Both the position numbers and the translations under genes were made by a program. This document shows, piece by piece, positions 41,486 to 50,655 of a DNA stretch of 64,000 nucleotides (position 1 is the first letter of the stretch; each line of letters begins with the position of its first letter). The DNA is from Verrucomicrobiaceae bacterium UBA1938 (GTDB lineage: Bacteria > Verrucomicrobiota > Verrucomicrobiia > Verrucomicrobiales > Verrucomicrobiaceae), in the NCBI GenBank assembly GCA_002336895.1, contig DDFC01000022.1, positions 1 through 64,000 on the forward strand, written 5' to 3'. The notes below the pieces were generated by a model. It searched no databases and had not been told where the DNA came from. It saw only the letters and a list, made by a program, of their open reading frames with translations.

Positions 41486-42724
41486 TCAGGCAAGAGCGGC
41501 GCGCACAGCGGCGGCGTCGATACCACGCAGGCCAAACACACGCAGCACGGTGTCTTCGATCAGATTATTGGGGCAGGACGCACCGGCAGTGATGCCGACC
41601 GTGACCGGGCCGTCGCTGGCCAGCTTGGCAGAGTAGCTTTCCTTCTCTGCTTTGATGTGAAGGTCAAAATGCACGATCTGCTCCAGCGACTTGAGGCAGT
41701 CGGCGGTGCGGATGAAGAAGGTCGGCAGCCGCTGCTCGCCGATTTCCACCAGATGGGTGGTGTTGGAGCTGTTGTAGCCGCCCACGACGAGCAGCACGTC
41801 CAGCGGCTGCTGCAGCAGGCCGAAGAGCGAGTCCTGGCGCTCCTGAGTGGCGCCGCAGATGGTGTCAAACACCTGGAAATTGGCACCGCCGCTTTCCGCA
41901 CCATCGCGGTCCAGCACGGCCTGCTTCAGGCGGCGCTGCACTTCTTCGGTTTCGGATTTGAGCATGGTGGTCTGATTGGCCACACCGACGCGCTTGAGAT
42001 GCAGATCAGGATCAAAGCCATCCGAATGAGCGCCGGATGGGAAACGCTTCAGGAAAGCCTCTTTGTCTCCGCCGTTGCGGATGTAGTCGCAGACGTAGTC
42101 CACGTCCGCCAGGGTGAGGACCACGAGGTAATTCCCCATGCCGTCGTCTCCCATGGCGCGGGAGGAGGTGGCCCGGGTCTCCTCATGGCTGGCCTTGCCG
42201 TGAATGATGGAGGTGAAGCCAGTCTTGGCGTACTGGCGCACACGCTTCCAAACACTCATCACGTCTCCACAGGTGGTGTCCACCACCATGCAGCCACGAT
42301 CGGCGATGAGCTTCATGAGCCGGGTCTCAGCCCCGAAGGCAGGCACGATCACCACATCATCCGGCGTCAGGGTGGCGACGGTGGACTCATGCTCGGCATT
42401 GGGAATGCTGATGACGCCCATCTCCGCAAGCTGGCGGTTCACCTCCTGGTTGTGAATGATCTCCCCCAGGAGGAAGACGCGCCTGTCGGCAAAGACTTTG
42501 CGCGCCGCGTAGGCGAGGTCGATGGCGCGCTCCACGCCGTAGCAGAAGCCGAAATCGCGTGCCAGACGCACCGTGGTGCCGCCGATCTGGATCACGCTGC
42601 CCTTGGCACGGAGCTGCTCCACGATCAGGCTGCGGTAGTGGGTCTCCACCTCGGCCTGCACACGCTCCATCACCTCCGGGGTGCGAACATTCACACGACG
42701 AGCAGATGGGGCGGGAGCAGACAT
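41486..42724 (-). CDS. ispH: 4-hydroxy-3-methylbut-2-enyl diphosphate reductase (IspH, long form)
   Basis: The last step of the MEP pathway makes IPP and DMAPP using a 4Fe-4S cluster. Cluster cysteines are visible in GFCYGVERA (Cys61), TTCGDVM and GASCPNNLIE. The substrate-binding HNQEVN and GATQERQDS are present. At 412 residues it is longer than the E. coli enzyme (about 316) and resembles the long form of plants, cyanobacteria and some other bacteria, including the N-terminal extension before the first cysteine. It is coupled with the thioesterase gene downstream. Confidence 0.94.
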   Translation of the reverse strand: MSAPAPSARRVNVRTPEVMERVQAEVETHYRSLIVEQLRAKGSVIQIGGTTVRLARDFGFCYGVERAIDLAYAARKVFADRRVFLLGEIIHNQEVNRQLAEMGVISIPNAEHESTVATLTPDDVVIVPAFGAETRLMKLIADRGCMVVDTTCGDVMSVWKRVRQYAKTGFTSIIHGKASHEETRATSSRAMGDDGMGNYLVVLTLADVDYVCDYIRNGGDKEAFLKRFPSGAHSDGFDPDLHLKRVGVANQTTMLKSETEEVQRRLKQAVLDRDGAESGGANFQVFDTICGATQERQDSLFGLLQQPLDVLLVVGGYNSSNTTHLVEIGEQRLPTFFIRTADCLKSLEQIVHFDLHIKAEKESYSAKLASDGPVTVGITAGASCPNNLIEDTVLRVFGLRGIDAAAVRAALA

Positions 42725-42751
42725 GAGGAGATGGACAGAGATAGGGGGCGA

Positions 42752-43378
42752 TTAGAAGCGGAGCTTGCGGCCGGCGGCGGCGTCTTCAAAGAATTCGCTG
42801 CTGTTGAGGTAGGCACGGTTCGGGTTTGGCAGCGGGCCGTCGTCGATCGTCGGCAGGGTCTTGCCGATGGTGGCGTCCTCAGGCTGGGAGGCGGAGATGT
42901 TGATCGGGGTGCCCACCTTGGTGAGGGAGAAGAGCTTGCGGGCGGTGTTCATGGGCAGGCGGATGCAGCCGTGGGTGCAGGGATAGGGCTTCACAAAGCC
43001 CCAGTGCAGGCCGTAGGCGGGCTTCCACTCCTGCCAGTAGGCCATGGGGTAGCCGGAGTCCGGCTCGCTCACGCGGCGCTTGCGGGCATCTTTGTAGCCG
43101 ATGGTGTAGCTGCCCTGGCCGGTGGCTCCGTTCACGCCCACGGCGCATGGGGAGGCCAGGAGCACTTTGCTGCCTTCCACGGCATACACGCGGCCGGCGC
43201 CGGTGCTGACCTTGATCTTCACGTTGCTGGGATTGGTCGGCTGGGTCACAGGGGGGTCAAAGTCGTGTCCATAATGGCCGGATTTCTTGACGGCGGCGCA
43301 GTTGCTCAGGGAGAGGGCGAGCCCCGCAAAGGCAAGCGCCTTCAGGGAACGGCTGAGGGGGGAGTGAGAAGAATTCAT
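42752..43378 (-). CDS. L,D-transpeptidase lipoprotein (YkuD domain)
   Basis: The 208-residue product has a signal sequence with lipobox SLSNC (Cys27) and a YkuD domain with the catalytic CTHGCIRLPMN (His136, Cys138). It should form 3-3 peptidoglycan cross-links or attach proteins to the wall, anchored to a membrane by lipid. The ATG at 43378 starts the signal peptide; a much longer open frame upstream is an overlap with the gspE region in another frame. It diverges from gspE with about 110 bases between. Confidence 0.88.
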   Translation of the reverse strand: MNSSHSPLSRSLKALAFAGLALSLSNCAAVKKSGHYGHDFDPPVTQPTNPSNVKIKVSTGAGRVYAVEGSKVLLASPCAVGVNGATGQGSYTIGYKDARKRRVSEPDSGYPMAYWQEWKPAYGLHWGFVKPYPCTHGCIRLPMNTARKLFSLTKVGTPINISASQPEDATIGKTLPTIDDGPLPNPNRAYLNSSEFFEDAAAGRKLRF

Positions 43379-43490
43379 GGAGGGTGGGCATGTAGCACAC
43401 GTTTGCGCCTGCTCCACCGTTTTTCTTCCTCTCAGATCTCTTGCACAGAACGAGAAACTTTGGCCTCCTTGGTGCGTTGTATCGCCGCTC

Positions 43491-45188
43491 ATGCCTTCCC
43501 CTACTTTGATCGATGTCCTCGTGCGCACGGCCGCCAGCGCCGGGTGCGAGGAACCCACGCGCCTGCGCCACACCCTCGAGGTCGCCTCGGACAACCGCCA
43601 GCCGCTCATGGATGCACTGGTGGACAGCAGCATGGTGGATGAGGACCGCTTCTTTGCCCAGCTGGCCACCGGCCTGGGCATGCCCTACTCTGAAGAAGGC
43701 GTGGGCGAAGGCGCGGAGGGGCTGCGCAACAACTTCCCCGCCAAGCTGGCGCTACGCCACCGCATCTGCCCCCTGCAAGTAACGGGGGGAGATGCCACCA
43801 TCCTGACCTACAACCCCTTTGACCTCAGCGCGCGCCAGGCCGTGGGCCAGGAACTGCGCAAGCGCGTGCACTGGCAGATCGCCCCGCGCCACCGCATCCT
43901 CGAAGCCCTGCACCAGGGCTACGGCGTGGGAGCAGAGAATTTCGAAGAACTGCTCGAAGGCCGTGAAAGCGGTGACGACCACGACGACCTCAAGCAGGAG
44001 ACCACCGTGCTGGATGAGGCGGACGAGGAGGCCACCGTGCTCAACTTTGTGAACCAGATCTTCCGCGAAGCGCTGAAGGAACGCGCGACGGACATCCACG
44101 TGGAGCCGCTGGAGCGCGACCTGCGCATCCGCTACCGCGTGGACGGCAAGCTGCTGGAAGTGCCCGTGCCGCCGAACATGCGCCTGCTGCAAGCATCCCT
44201 CATCTCCCGCCTCAAGATCATGGCGCATCTGGACATCGCCGAGCGCCGCCTGCCGCAGGACGGCCGCATCAACCTGGAGCTGGACGGAGAGCCCATCGAC
44301 GTGCGCGTGGCCACCATCCCGAGCGTGAACGGAGAGTCCGTGGCGCTGCGACTGCTCACCCGCAAGAAGTTTGACCTTCAGGCCATCGGGCTGGACCCCG
44401 CCACCGAGGCCACCATCCGCAAGCTGCTCGCCGCGCCCAATGGCATCATCCTCGTGACAGGCCCCACGGGTTCCGGCAAGTCGTCCACGCTCTACACCTT
44501 CCTCAAGGAGCTCAACACCAAGGACCGCCGCATCGTCACCATCGAAGACCCGGTGGAAAACAAACTGGATGGCATCATCCAGATCGCGGTGAAGCCGGAG
44601 ATCGACCTGACCTTTGCCGCCGGCCTGCGCAGCATCCTGCGTGGCGACCCCAACGTGATCATGGTGGGGGAAATGCGCGACCAGGAGACGGTGGAGATCG
44701 CCATCCGTGGCGCGCTCACAGGTCACTTGGTCTTCTCCACGCTGCATACCAATGACGCCGTCAGCGGCATCTCCCGACTCATCGACATGGGTATCGAGCC
44801 CTTCATGATCTCCTCCTCCGTGCGTGCCTTCCAGGCGCAGCGCCTCGTCCGCACGCTCTGCGGACTGTGCAAGCAGCCCGCGCACTACGAAGACAGCCAC
44901 CTGCGCACCATCGGCTTCCCGCTGGAGTGGAAAAACAAGCTCTTCAAGCCCGCCGGCTGCCGCGCCTGCCGCAACACCGGCTTCACCGGACGTCTGGCCA
45001 TCATGGAAATCTGCCTGATGACCGAGGCGCTGCAGGAGAAGATCAACGTCCGCGCCAACACCATCGAACTCAAGGCCCAGGCTATCAAGGACGGCATGGT
45101 GCCCATGCGCCAGTATGGCTTCCGCAAGGCCTCCGAAGGCGTGACGACGATCGAGGAAGTGATGACGGTGACTGCGGCGACCGAGTAG
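43491..45188 (+). CDS. gspE: Type II secretion ATPase GspE
   Basis: The 565-residue product has an N-terminal GspE-type domain with MPYSEEG, and a secretion-ATPase core. The core has Walker A GPTGSGKSS near residue 324, an Asp box and VGEMRDQETVEIAIRGALTGH. It also has a four-cysteine zinc motif (CGLCKQ ... CRACRN, about 456-497). It powers pseudopilus assembly at the inner membrane through GspF and GspL. It opens the secretion operon, divergent from the L,D-transpeptidase. The ATG at 43491 lacks a visible ribosome-binding site but fits the family N-terminus. Confidence 0.94.
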   Translation: MPSPTLIDVLVRTAASAGCEEPTRLRHTLEVASDNRQPLMDALVDSSMVDEDRFFAQLATGLGMPYSEEGVGEGAEGLRNNFPAKLALRHRICPLQVTGGDATILTYNPFDLSARQAVGQELRKRVHWQIAPRHRILEALHQGYGVGAENFEELLEGRESGDDHDDLKQETTVLDEADEEATVLNFVNQIFREALKERATDIHVEPLERDLRIRYRVDGKLLEVPVPPNMRLLQASLISRLKIMAHLDIAERRLPQDGRINLELDGEPIDVRVATIPSVNGESVALRLLTRKKFDLQAIGLDPATEATIRKLLAAPNGIILVTGPTGSGKSSTLYTFLKELNTKDRRIVTIEDPVENKLDGIIQIAVKPEIDLTFAAGLRSILRGDPNVIMVGEMRDQETVEIAIRGALTGHLVFSTLHTNDAVSGISRLIDMGIEPFMISSSVRAFQAQRLVRTLCGLCKQPAHYEDSHLRTIGFPLEWKNKLFKPAGCRACRNTGFTGRLAIMEICLMTEALQEKINVRANTIELKAQAIKDGMVPMRQYGFRKASEGVTTIEEVMTVTAATE

Positions 45189-45225
45189 TGTTGCCAAGTC
45201 CCTCCATTTTCAGTATCCTAGCCCC

Positions 45226-45465
45226 ATGATTCTCGAAGACAATCCGCCTGTAGCCTCACTGCTGGAGCAGCTCACTGCTGATCAGAAATGGCAGGCTTTC
45301 CAGTTTCTCTGGAAGGAAGTGGTCAAGGATCATCAGGAAGAGATCGAGCCACCTTCATGGCATGAAGAAATCCTGCGCAAGCGCCTCGAAAAAATCCAAA
45401 GTGGTAAAGCTGTCTGGCATGATCTGGACCAAGCTTTCAATGACTTGCGGAAAGAGCTGGCATGA
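45226..45465 (+). CDS. Addiction module antitoxin (putative addiction module component family)
   Basis: The 79-residue acidic product resembles the small antitoxins paired with RelE/ParE toxins. It has LLEQLTADQKWQAFQFLW near the N-terminus, then a helical, charged stretch and IQSGKAVWHDLDQAFNDLRK at the C-terminus. The last segment is typical of this antitoxin family. Its stop overlaps the toxin start as ATGA. It lies 37 bases after gspE inside the secretion operon, same strand. Confidence 0.85.
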   Translation: MILEDNPPVASLLEQLTADQKWQAFQFLWKEVVKDHQEEIEPPSWHEEILRKRLEKIQSGKAVWHDLDQAFNDLRKELA

Positions 45466-45758
45466 ATGTCGCCCTCGAAGATGATGCCAAACAAGACCTG
45501 CGAGACAGCTTTCACTTTTACGAGGAGGACGAGCCGGGAGCCGGCAGGTACTTTCTCGACAAAATGCAGGCAGAGCTTCAAACCCTCGGCGGCTTTGGTG
45601 GCGTGCATCGTCTGCGCTTCGGCTTCCACTTCTATGCCTCAAAGCGCTTCCCACACGGTGTCTATTACCGGATAGAGGGCGACACCGTTCAGATAGCCGC
45701 CATCCTCGACAGCCGCCGAGACCCCAAACTGATCCGCAAAATTCTTCGCCAACGCTGA
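45462..45758 (+). CDS. RelE/ParE superfamily toxin
   Basis: The 98-residue basic product has the ParE/RelE layout. An N-terminal helix pair (DDAKQDLRDSFHFYEED) is followed by a beta-sheet region with RLRFGFHFYASKRFPHGVYYRI and an end with AAILDSRRDPKLI. It should block translation or gyrase when freed from the antitoxin; which one cannot be told from sequence. It is translationally coupled to the antitoxin and ends only five bases before gspF, so read-through or reinitiation into gspF is likely. Confidence 0.87.
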   Translation: MNVALEDDAKQDLRDSFHFYEEDEPGAGRYFLDKMQAELQTLGGFGGVHRLRFGFHFYASKRFPHGVYYRIEGDTVQIAAILDSRRDPKLIRKILRQR

Positions 45759-45763
45759 TCCTC

Positions 45764-46993
45764 ATGCCCGCCTTCACCTACACCGCACTCACCGCCACCG
45801 GACAGACCGTCTCGGGTTCGATCACCGTGGGATCGCGTGCGGAGGCGTTTCGAAAGATCGAGGCGCAGTCGCTCACGCCGGTGAAGGTCACGCAGGAGGA
45901 GAAGGCCGGCGCGGTGAAGACGGCAAAGACCGCAGACGAAGGTCCGGTGACGATGAAGCGTGCACAGCTCATCCTTTTCACCGAAGAGCTGGCAGACTTG
46001 CTGGATGGCGGGCTGCAGATCGACCAGGCCTTCCGTGTCATGCAGGAGCGGCAGGAGTCCGGGGCGCTGCGACGTGTGGCCGCCACCATGCGCAATGAAT
46101 TGCGGGAAGGCTCCTCCGTGGCCAAGGCGTTGCGCAAGGCCTCCCCCAGCTTTGACGATCTCTACTGCAACCTCGCCGCCGCAGGCGAGGTCAGCGGCTC
46201 ACTGCCCAGCATCTTGCGCCGTCTGGCCAACAACCTCGTGGTCATGGCAGACCTGCAGGCCAAGGTGACGCAGGCCATGATCTACCCCGCCTTCCTCATC
46301 GGCGCGTGCGTGGTGCTCATGATCGTGTTCATGACCTTCATGGTGCCGCAGATCATGGACCTCATGGGCAAGAACGGCCAGAAGCTCCCTGCCGCCACGC
46401 AGCTGCTCATCAATTTCAACCACTTCATGGGCGAGTGGTGGTGGGTCATTGGCATCATCATCACTGCTATAGTTCTCACCTTCCGCGGCTACATCTCCAG
46501 CCCGGCAGGCCGCATGTGGTGGGATGAGACCAAGCTGAACCTGCCGCTCTTCGGCCCCATCATGAGCATGCGCTTCTACGCGCAGTTTGCGCACTCGCTG
46601 GGCAACCTGATCATGAACGGCGTGCCGCTGCTCAACAGCATCCGCCTTGTGTCGAAAATCTCAGCCAATGTCTTCATCCAGTCCCTGCTGGCCAAGGTGA
46701 CCACCCTCGTCTCCGAAGGCGCTCCGCTCTCCAGCACCTTGCGCAAGGTGGGCAGCTTCCCCCTGCTGCTGGCGGACATGATCGCCGTCGGCGAGCAGAC
46801 CGGCCAGCTGGGCAAATCCATGGAAAAATGCGCCGCCCGCTACGACAAGGAGCTGGACAAGCGTATCAAACGCATGACCTCGATGATCACCCCTATCATC
46901 CTCGTCATCATGGCTGTCATGGTAGGCACCGTGGCCTACTCCATTGTCGCCGCCATCGCCCAGAGTGTCACCGGCATCCGAGGTGGCGGCTAA
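45764..46993 (+). CDS. gspF: Type II secretion inner-membrane platform protein GspF
   Basis: The 409-residue product contains two repeats of the GspF cytoplasmic domain, each with a similar helical core (RAQLILFTEELADLLDGGLQ; FYAQFAHSLGNLIMNGVPLL). Three membrane helices are placed as in the family. It anchors GspE and organises pseudopilus growth. The N-terminus FTYTALTATGQTVSGSI is the usual PilC/GspF start. It is separated from gspE only by the toxin/antitoxin pair. Confidence 0.93.
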   Translation: MPAFTYTALTATGQTVSGSITVGSRAEAFRKIEAQSLTPVKVTQEEKAGAVKTAKTADEGPVTMKRAQLILFTEELADLLDGGLQIDQAFRVMQERQESGALRRVAATMRNELREGSSVAKALRKASPSFDDLYCNLAAAGEVSGSLPSILRRLANNLVVMADLQAKVTQAMIYPAFLIGACVVLMIVFMTFMVPQIMDLMGKNGQKLPAATQLLINFNHFMGEWWWVIGIIITAIVLTFRGYISSPAGRMWWDETKLNLPLFGPIMSMRFYAQFAHSLGNLIMNGVPLLNSIRLVSKISANVFIQSLLAKVTTLVSEGAPLSSTLRKVGSFPLLLADMIAVGEQTGQLGKSMEKCAARYDKELDKRIKRMTSMITPIILVIMAVMVGTVAYSIVAAIAQSVTGIRGGG

Positions 46994-47058
46994 ACTGGTG
47001 CAACCAACTGCATTTCCTCCTGTTCATCACTCCATAAATCCTGTTCAATCGTCCCGTC

Positions 47059-47511
47059 ATGAAAATCCGCACACCGCATCATCAGCACCGCTCCACAGCC
47101 GCCTTCACGCTCATTGAAATCGTCATCACCCTGACGATTATCGCCATTCTGGCCTCGGGCTCGATCTACCTGCTCAAAGGCCAGATCGACTCCGCCAAGG
47201 ACACCCGTGTGGACAGCGACATTCAGGCCATCGGTCTGGCGCTGCAGTCCTATGAGTCCCGCGCCCTCCGCATGCCCACCACCGAGCAAGGCCTCATGGC
47301 ATTGGTGGAAAAGCCCACCATCGAGCCCGTGCCTGAAAACTACCGCCCGTTTATGGAGGAGCTGCCCAAGGACCCCTGGGGCTCCCCCTACAAATACCGT
47401 TTCCCCGCTCAGAAGTCCAAGAAGCCCTATGACCTCTGGACCGCCGGTCCTGATGGCGCTGACGGCACGGATGACGACATCGGCAACTGGAAGAAGTCAG
47501 CGGCCAAGTAA
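47059..47511 (+). CDS. gspG: Major pseudopilin GspG
   Basis: The 150-residue product has a prepilin signal followed by FTLIEIVITLTIIAIL with Glu at +5. A helix-spine region and the GspG landmarks ALQSYESRALRMPTTEQGL, PKDPWGSPYKY and the calcium-site-like end GPDGADGTDDDIGNW follow. The residue before the cleavage point is Ala instead of the usual Gly. It forms the main shaft of the pseudopilus. Confidence 0.93.
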   Translation: MKIRTPHHQHRSTAAFTLIEIVITLTIIAILASGSIYLLKGQIDSAKDTRVDSDIQAIGLALQSYESRALRMPTTEQGLMALVEKPTIEPVPENYRPFMEELPKDPWGSPYKYRFPAQKSKKPYDLWTAGPDGADGTDDDIGNWKKSAAK

Positions 47512-47518
47512 ATGATTC

Positions 47519-48232
47519 ATGAGACCCGCATGCCGCAGCCTGAAGCCCAGCCATGACGCGAGCGCCCATCCCGCCTCACGCCATCGCCTCTTCACGCCTC
47601 GGCGGCATGCCGGCTTCACCCTGGTGGAGATCGTCATCGCGCTGACGATCGTGGCGGTGCTGGCGGCGGCCACGGTGCCGATGCTGAAAGGTTTACAGGA
47701 TGAGCGCCTGGCACGCGAGCCCATCACCGCGCTGCTCAAACTGGCACGCGAGGCACGCATGCGCGCAATGAAAGAAAAGCGCCCCTATCAGGTGGCGTTT
47801 CATGCCACGGGGTTCACCGCCTCGCGTTATTTCAATCCCTACCTCCAGCTGGCGGAGCTGAATGAGTTCCTAACAGCCGGGGAGTCCTCCACCATCGTGG
47901 AGAGCACGGTGGAAGAGGGGGACAAGACCGACATCGACAGCGGCGGCAACGTGAAGGCCACCGAGCTGCCGCTGGCACCGCCACCGCCCAAGTACGACGA
48001 GCAATGGTCGGAGAAGTACGAACTGCCCAAAGAGGTGAAGTACCTGATCCAGCACTGGTATGACGCCGAGCCAACCTTGATCGAGGGAGAGGTGGTGAAG
48101 CTCTGGGTCTTCCAACCCAGCGGCGTCTGCCAGCCGCTGAAGGTGCATGTGGAGGGAACCTCCTCCACCTTTGATGTGGAGTTTGCCGCACTCACTGCTG
48201 ACATCGTCAAGGAAACCGTGGATTTCAGATGA
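47519..48232 (+). CDS. gspH: Minor pseudopilin GspH-like
   Basis: The 237-residue product has a basic leader of about 32 residues and a Gly-Phe cleavage site (GFTLVEIVIALTIVAVL, Glu +5). A beta-rich globular domain follows that is longer than typical GspH and has an acidic insertion (about 115-150). Its position between G and I supports the H assignment. It overlaps gspI by ATGA. Confidence 0.82.
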   Translation: MRPACRSLKPSHDASAHPASRHRLFTPRRHAGFTLVEIVIALTIVAVLAAATVPMLKGLQDERLAREPITALLKLAREARMRAMKEKRPYQVAFHATGFTASRYFNPYLQLAELNEFLTAGESSTIVESTVEEGDKTDIDSGGNVKATELPLAPPPPKYDEQWSEKYELPKEVKYLIQHWYDAEPTLIEGEVVKLWVFQPSGVCQPLKVHVEGTSSTFDVEFAALTADIVKETVDFR

Positions 48233-48642
48233 AACTGAAGCTCCATCTCCACAAACGTGCTGCTCAGCGAGGCTACATCCTCTTTGAGCTGGTGCTGGCG
48301 CTCACCATTTTCTCCATCTCCGTGCTGGGGCTGGCCAAGTCCCTGAATCAGGCGCTGGAGACTGCCAATCTGCTGCGGCGGGACCAGATCATCCGCATCG
48401 GCATGCGCAACTTCTTCGAGGAAGTGCGCAACAAGCCCCTGGCGCAGATGACCACCACGAAGACGGACACCACCTTTGGCATCACCTACAGCAGCACCAC
48501 GGAGGCCCTGTCGCTCAAGACCACCAATGGCGGCGTCTTGAACGACATGTACAAGCTCACCATCCACGCCACCTCGTCCTTTGACGGCGTGCCGGAGGAG
48601 GACACCCTCACCGTCTATGTTTACAAGCCCTCACAGTCCTAG
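48229..48642 (+). CDS. gspI: Minor pseudopilin GspI-like
   Basis: The 137-residue product has a prepilin signal with Gly before YILFELVLALTIFSI (Glu +5) and a short C-terminal domain, fitting the tip pseudopilin I. It overlaps gspH at its start by four bases and gspJ at its end by 26 bases, so translation of H-I-J is closely linked. Confidence 0.8.
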   Translation: MKLKLHLHKRAAQRGYILFELVLALTIFSISVLGLAKSLNQALETANLLRRDQIIRIGMRNFFEEVRNKPLAQMTTTKTDTTFGITYSSTTEALSLKTTNGGVLNDMYKLTIHATSSFDGVPEEDTLTVYVYKPSQS

Positions 48643-49603
48643 ACTCAGAGGGCGCGCCGCCTTCACCCTGATCGAAGTCGTGATCGGCATCACGATCCTC
48701 TCCATGATCACAGCGGCGCTCTTTGCCATCATCCGCGGTTCCGTGCGTGGCGCCTCGGAGATCGAGCACGTGCAGCGAGAGAGCGACTCGATGAACCGAT
48801 TCATCGAGCTCTGCCGCCGCACCTTTGCCACGCTGCCCAGCACGGCCTCTCTCTCGCTGAAGATCGTGCAGAGCTCCGAGCCAGTGATCCAGGAACTGAC
48901 CATCACCGGCTCCCCTGACTGCTTCCCCTTTGGCAGCAATCCCATCACACGAAAGGACACCATCCTGACCCTGCGCCCCTACCCTGACCAGACGGCGGAC
49001 GACAACCAGAAGCTGCTCAATTACCTCAGCCTCTCCCGCGATGACCTCATCCCGCAGACTTCTGAAAAGAAGGCTGATTTCCAGCCCTCCATGACCGGCC
49101 TCTACGCGCCGGACACGCAGGGCCGCTACTGGATGCCGCTGCTGCCGGATGTCGTGTCATTCAAATGGCGCTTCTATGTCGAGAAGGAAGACACCTGGTA
49201 TGAGGAGTGGAGCAAGTCCAAGTGGCCCGATCTCATCGAGGGCCAGCTGGTCATGAAAAATCGCACACTCCCCGTGCGCATGGTCTTCAGCCTGCCTGTC
49301 CTCACCATTGTGGCTGGACGAGCGCCCGCCAACACGGGCACCAGCAACAATAATAACAACAACCAGGCCGGCTCAGGAGGCGCCAACTTTGGAGGCAACA
49401 ACAACGGTCAGGGCGGCGGGCGTGGTGGTCCCGGTGGACCTGGGGGCCCAGGTGGTGGGCGTGGCGGTCCGGGAGGACCGGGTGGTCCTGGGGGCTTTCC
49501 CGGCGGACCTCCCCCTGGTGGTGGGTTTCCCGGTGGCCCACCCCCTGGCGGCGGCCCTCCAGGTGGCGGCGGCGGTGGCGGAGGAGGTGCCCCCCCACCA
49601 TGA
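48617..49603 (+). CDS. gspJ: Minor pseudopilin GspJ-like with a Gly/Pro-rich C-terminal tail
   Basis: The prepilin signal has Ala before FTLIEVVIGITIL (Glu +5). The globular domain to about residue 235 fits GspJ. The last 95 or so residues are very unusual: an Asn-rich stretch, then repeated GGPGG, GGRGG and FPGGPPPGG units to the end. Family members normally lack such a tail. The reading frame is open throughout, and its stop overlaps gspK by ATGA, so it is not a frameshift artefact at the end. The start at 48617 gives a proper leader; a TTG at 48581 would lengthen it by 12 residues. Confidence 0.82.
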   Translation: MFTSPHSPRLRGRAAFTLIEVVIGITILSMITAALFAIIRGSVRGASEIEHVQRESDSMNRFIELCRRTFATLPSTASLSLKIVQSSEPVIQELTITGSPDCFPFGSNPITRKDTILTLRPYPDQTADDNQKLLNYLSLSRDDLIPQTSEKKADFQPSMTGLYAPDTQGRYWMPLLPDVVSFKWRFYVEKEDTWYEEWSKSKWPDLIEGQLVMKNRTLPVRMVFSLPVLTIVAGRAPANTGTSNNNNNNQAGSGGANFGGNNNGQGGGRGGPGGPGGPGGGRGGPGGPGGPGGFPGGPPPGGGFPGGPPPGGGPPGGGGGGGGGAPPP

Positions 49604-50550
49604 AGACGCTCCATCCAGCCTCTTTGCGCAGCAGACCTGCGGCTTCTGAGCAGGGCTCCGCCCTCATGCTCATGATCTGGGCGATTCTGATCATGTCCGT
49701 CACCGTCATGGGCGTGGTGCAGTACATCTCCTACAGCGCGGAGGAATCCAAGCAGGCGGCGTATGAATTCCGCGCGCTCCACCTCGCAGAGAGCGGGCTG
49801 GCCGTGGGCCTGCACCCCAGCACCCGGCGCGGGGACATCGTGATGAAGCAGAAGGTGGGGCCTGACAGCGGCTTTGATGTGGTGATGAACTACGAAGGCG
49901 CACGCATCCCCATCAACTACATCACCGACGAGCGCCTGCGGGAGGCCATCTACAATCTCTTCATCTACTGGCAGCTCAACGCCGAGGACGCCGGAATCGC
50001 CGCAGACTCTCTGGCCGACTGGGTGGACAATGACAACAACCAGCGTGCCAATGGAGCCGAGGCCGAGTACTACAAAAGCCTGGGCATCTACGATGCTCCG
50101 CGCAACCAGGGCTTCATCCGTGTGGAGGAAATGATTCTCGTGCGCGGCATGGACGCCGTGGACCGCAAGAAACCCGACTGGCGCGAGTTCTTCAGCATCT
50201 ACGGTGAAGGCCAGATCGACCTCCGCACAGTCTTCAAGGACGTGCTGCTGGCGGTCACTGGCGCATCCGAGAATGATGTGCGCCGCTTCATCAGCGAGCG
50301 CGACGGCGGGGACGGCATCCCCGGCACCGAAGATGACCGCCGCATCCGCGCGCCGGAGGCCTACCAGATGCTGGGTCTCAGCGGAGACAAGCTCAACGCC
50401 GTAAGTGGCATCGTCAATGACAGCGACACCACCCTGCGCCGCATCACCAGCATCGGCTGGGTGGGAGACAAGCGCGCCAAGATCATCCTCGTCACCCGCC
50501 GGGATCTGACGACAGGATCCGTCACCTACCTAGGGAGGATCGAGGAATGA
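49600..50550 (+). CDS. gspK: Minor pseudopilin GspK-like
   Basis: The 316-residue product starts with a leader ending Gly, then SALMLMIWAILIMSVTV without Glu +5, which is the normal GspK exception. The large domain includes SLADWVDNDNNQRANGAEAEYY, a GspK hallmark. GspK, I and J form the pseudopilus tip. The stop is followed by about 100 bases before gspL. Confidence 0.87.
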   Translation: MKTLHPASLRSRPAASEQGSALMLMIWAILIMSVTVMGVVQYISYSAEESKQAAYEFRALHLAESGLAVGLHPSTRRGDIVMKQKVGPDSGFDVVMNYEGARIPINYITDERLREAIYNLFIYWQLNAEDAGIAADSLADWVDNDNNQRANGAEAEYYKSLGIYDAPRNQGFIRVEEMILVRGMDAVDRKKPDWREFFSIYGEGQIDLRTVFKDVLLAVTGASENDVRRFISERDGGDGIPGTEDDRRIRAPEAYQMLGLSGDKLNAVSGIVNDSDTTLRRITSIGWVGDKRAKIILVTRRDLTTGSVTYLGRIEE

Positions 50551-50655
50551 CTTCTGCTCATAAATCCTTTCAAATCCCCTGCCCCATGAGTTTAGACATT
50601 CAGCATTCCGCAGCGCAACTTCCACACCGTTCGCACGTTTAGAAGCCCCTCCCGC

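Noticed and set aside
43379..43681. N-terminal extension of the L,D-transpeptidase
   Set aside because: It overlaps the start of gspE, and the lipoprotein signal at 43378 is a clear true N-terminus.
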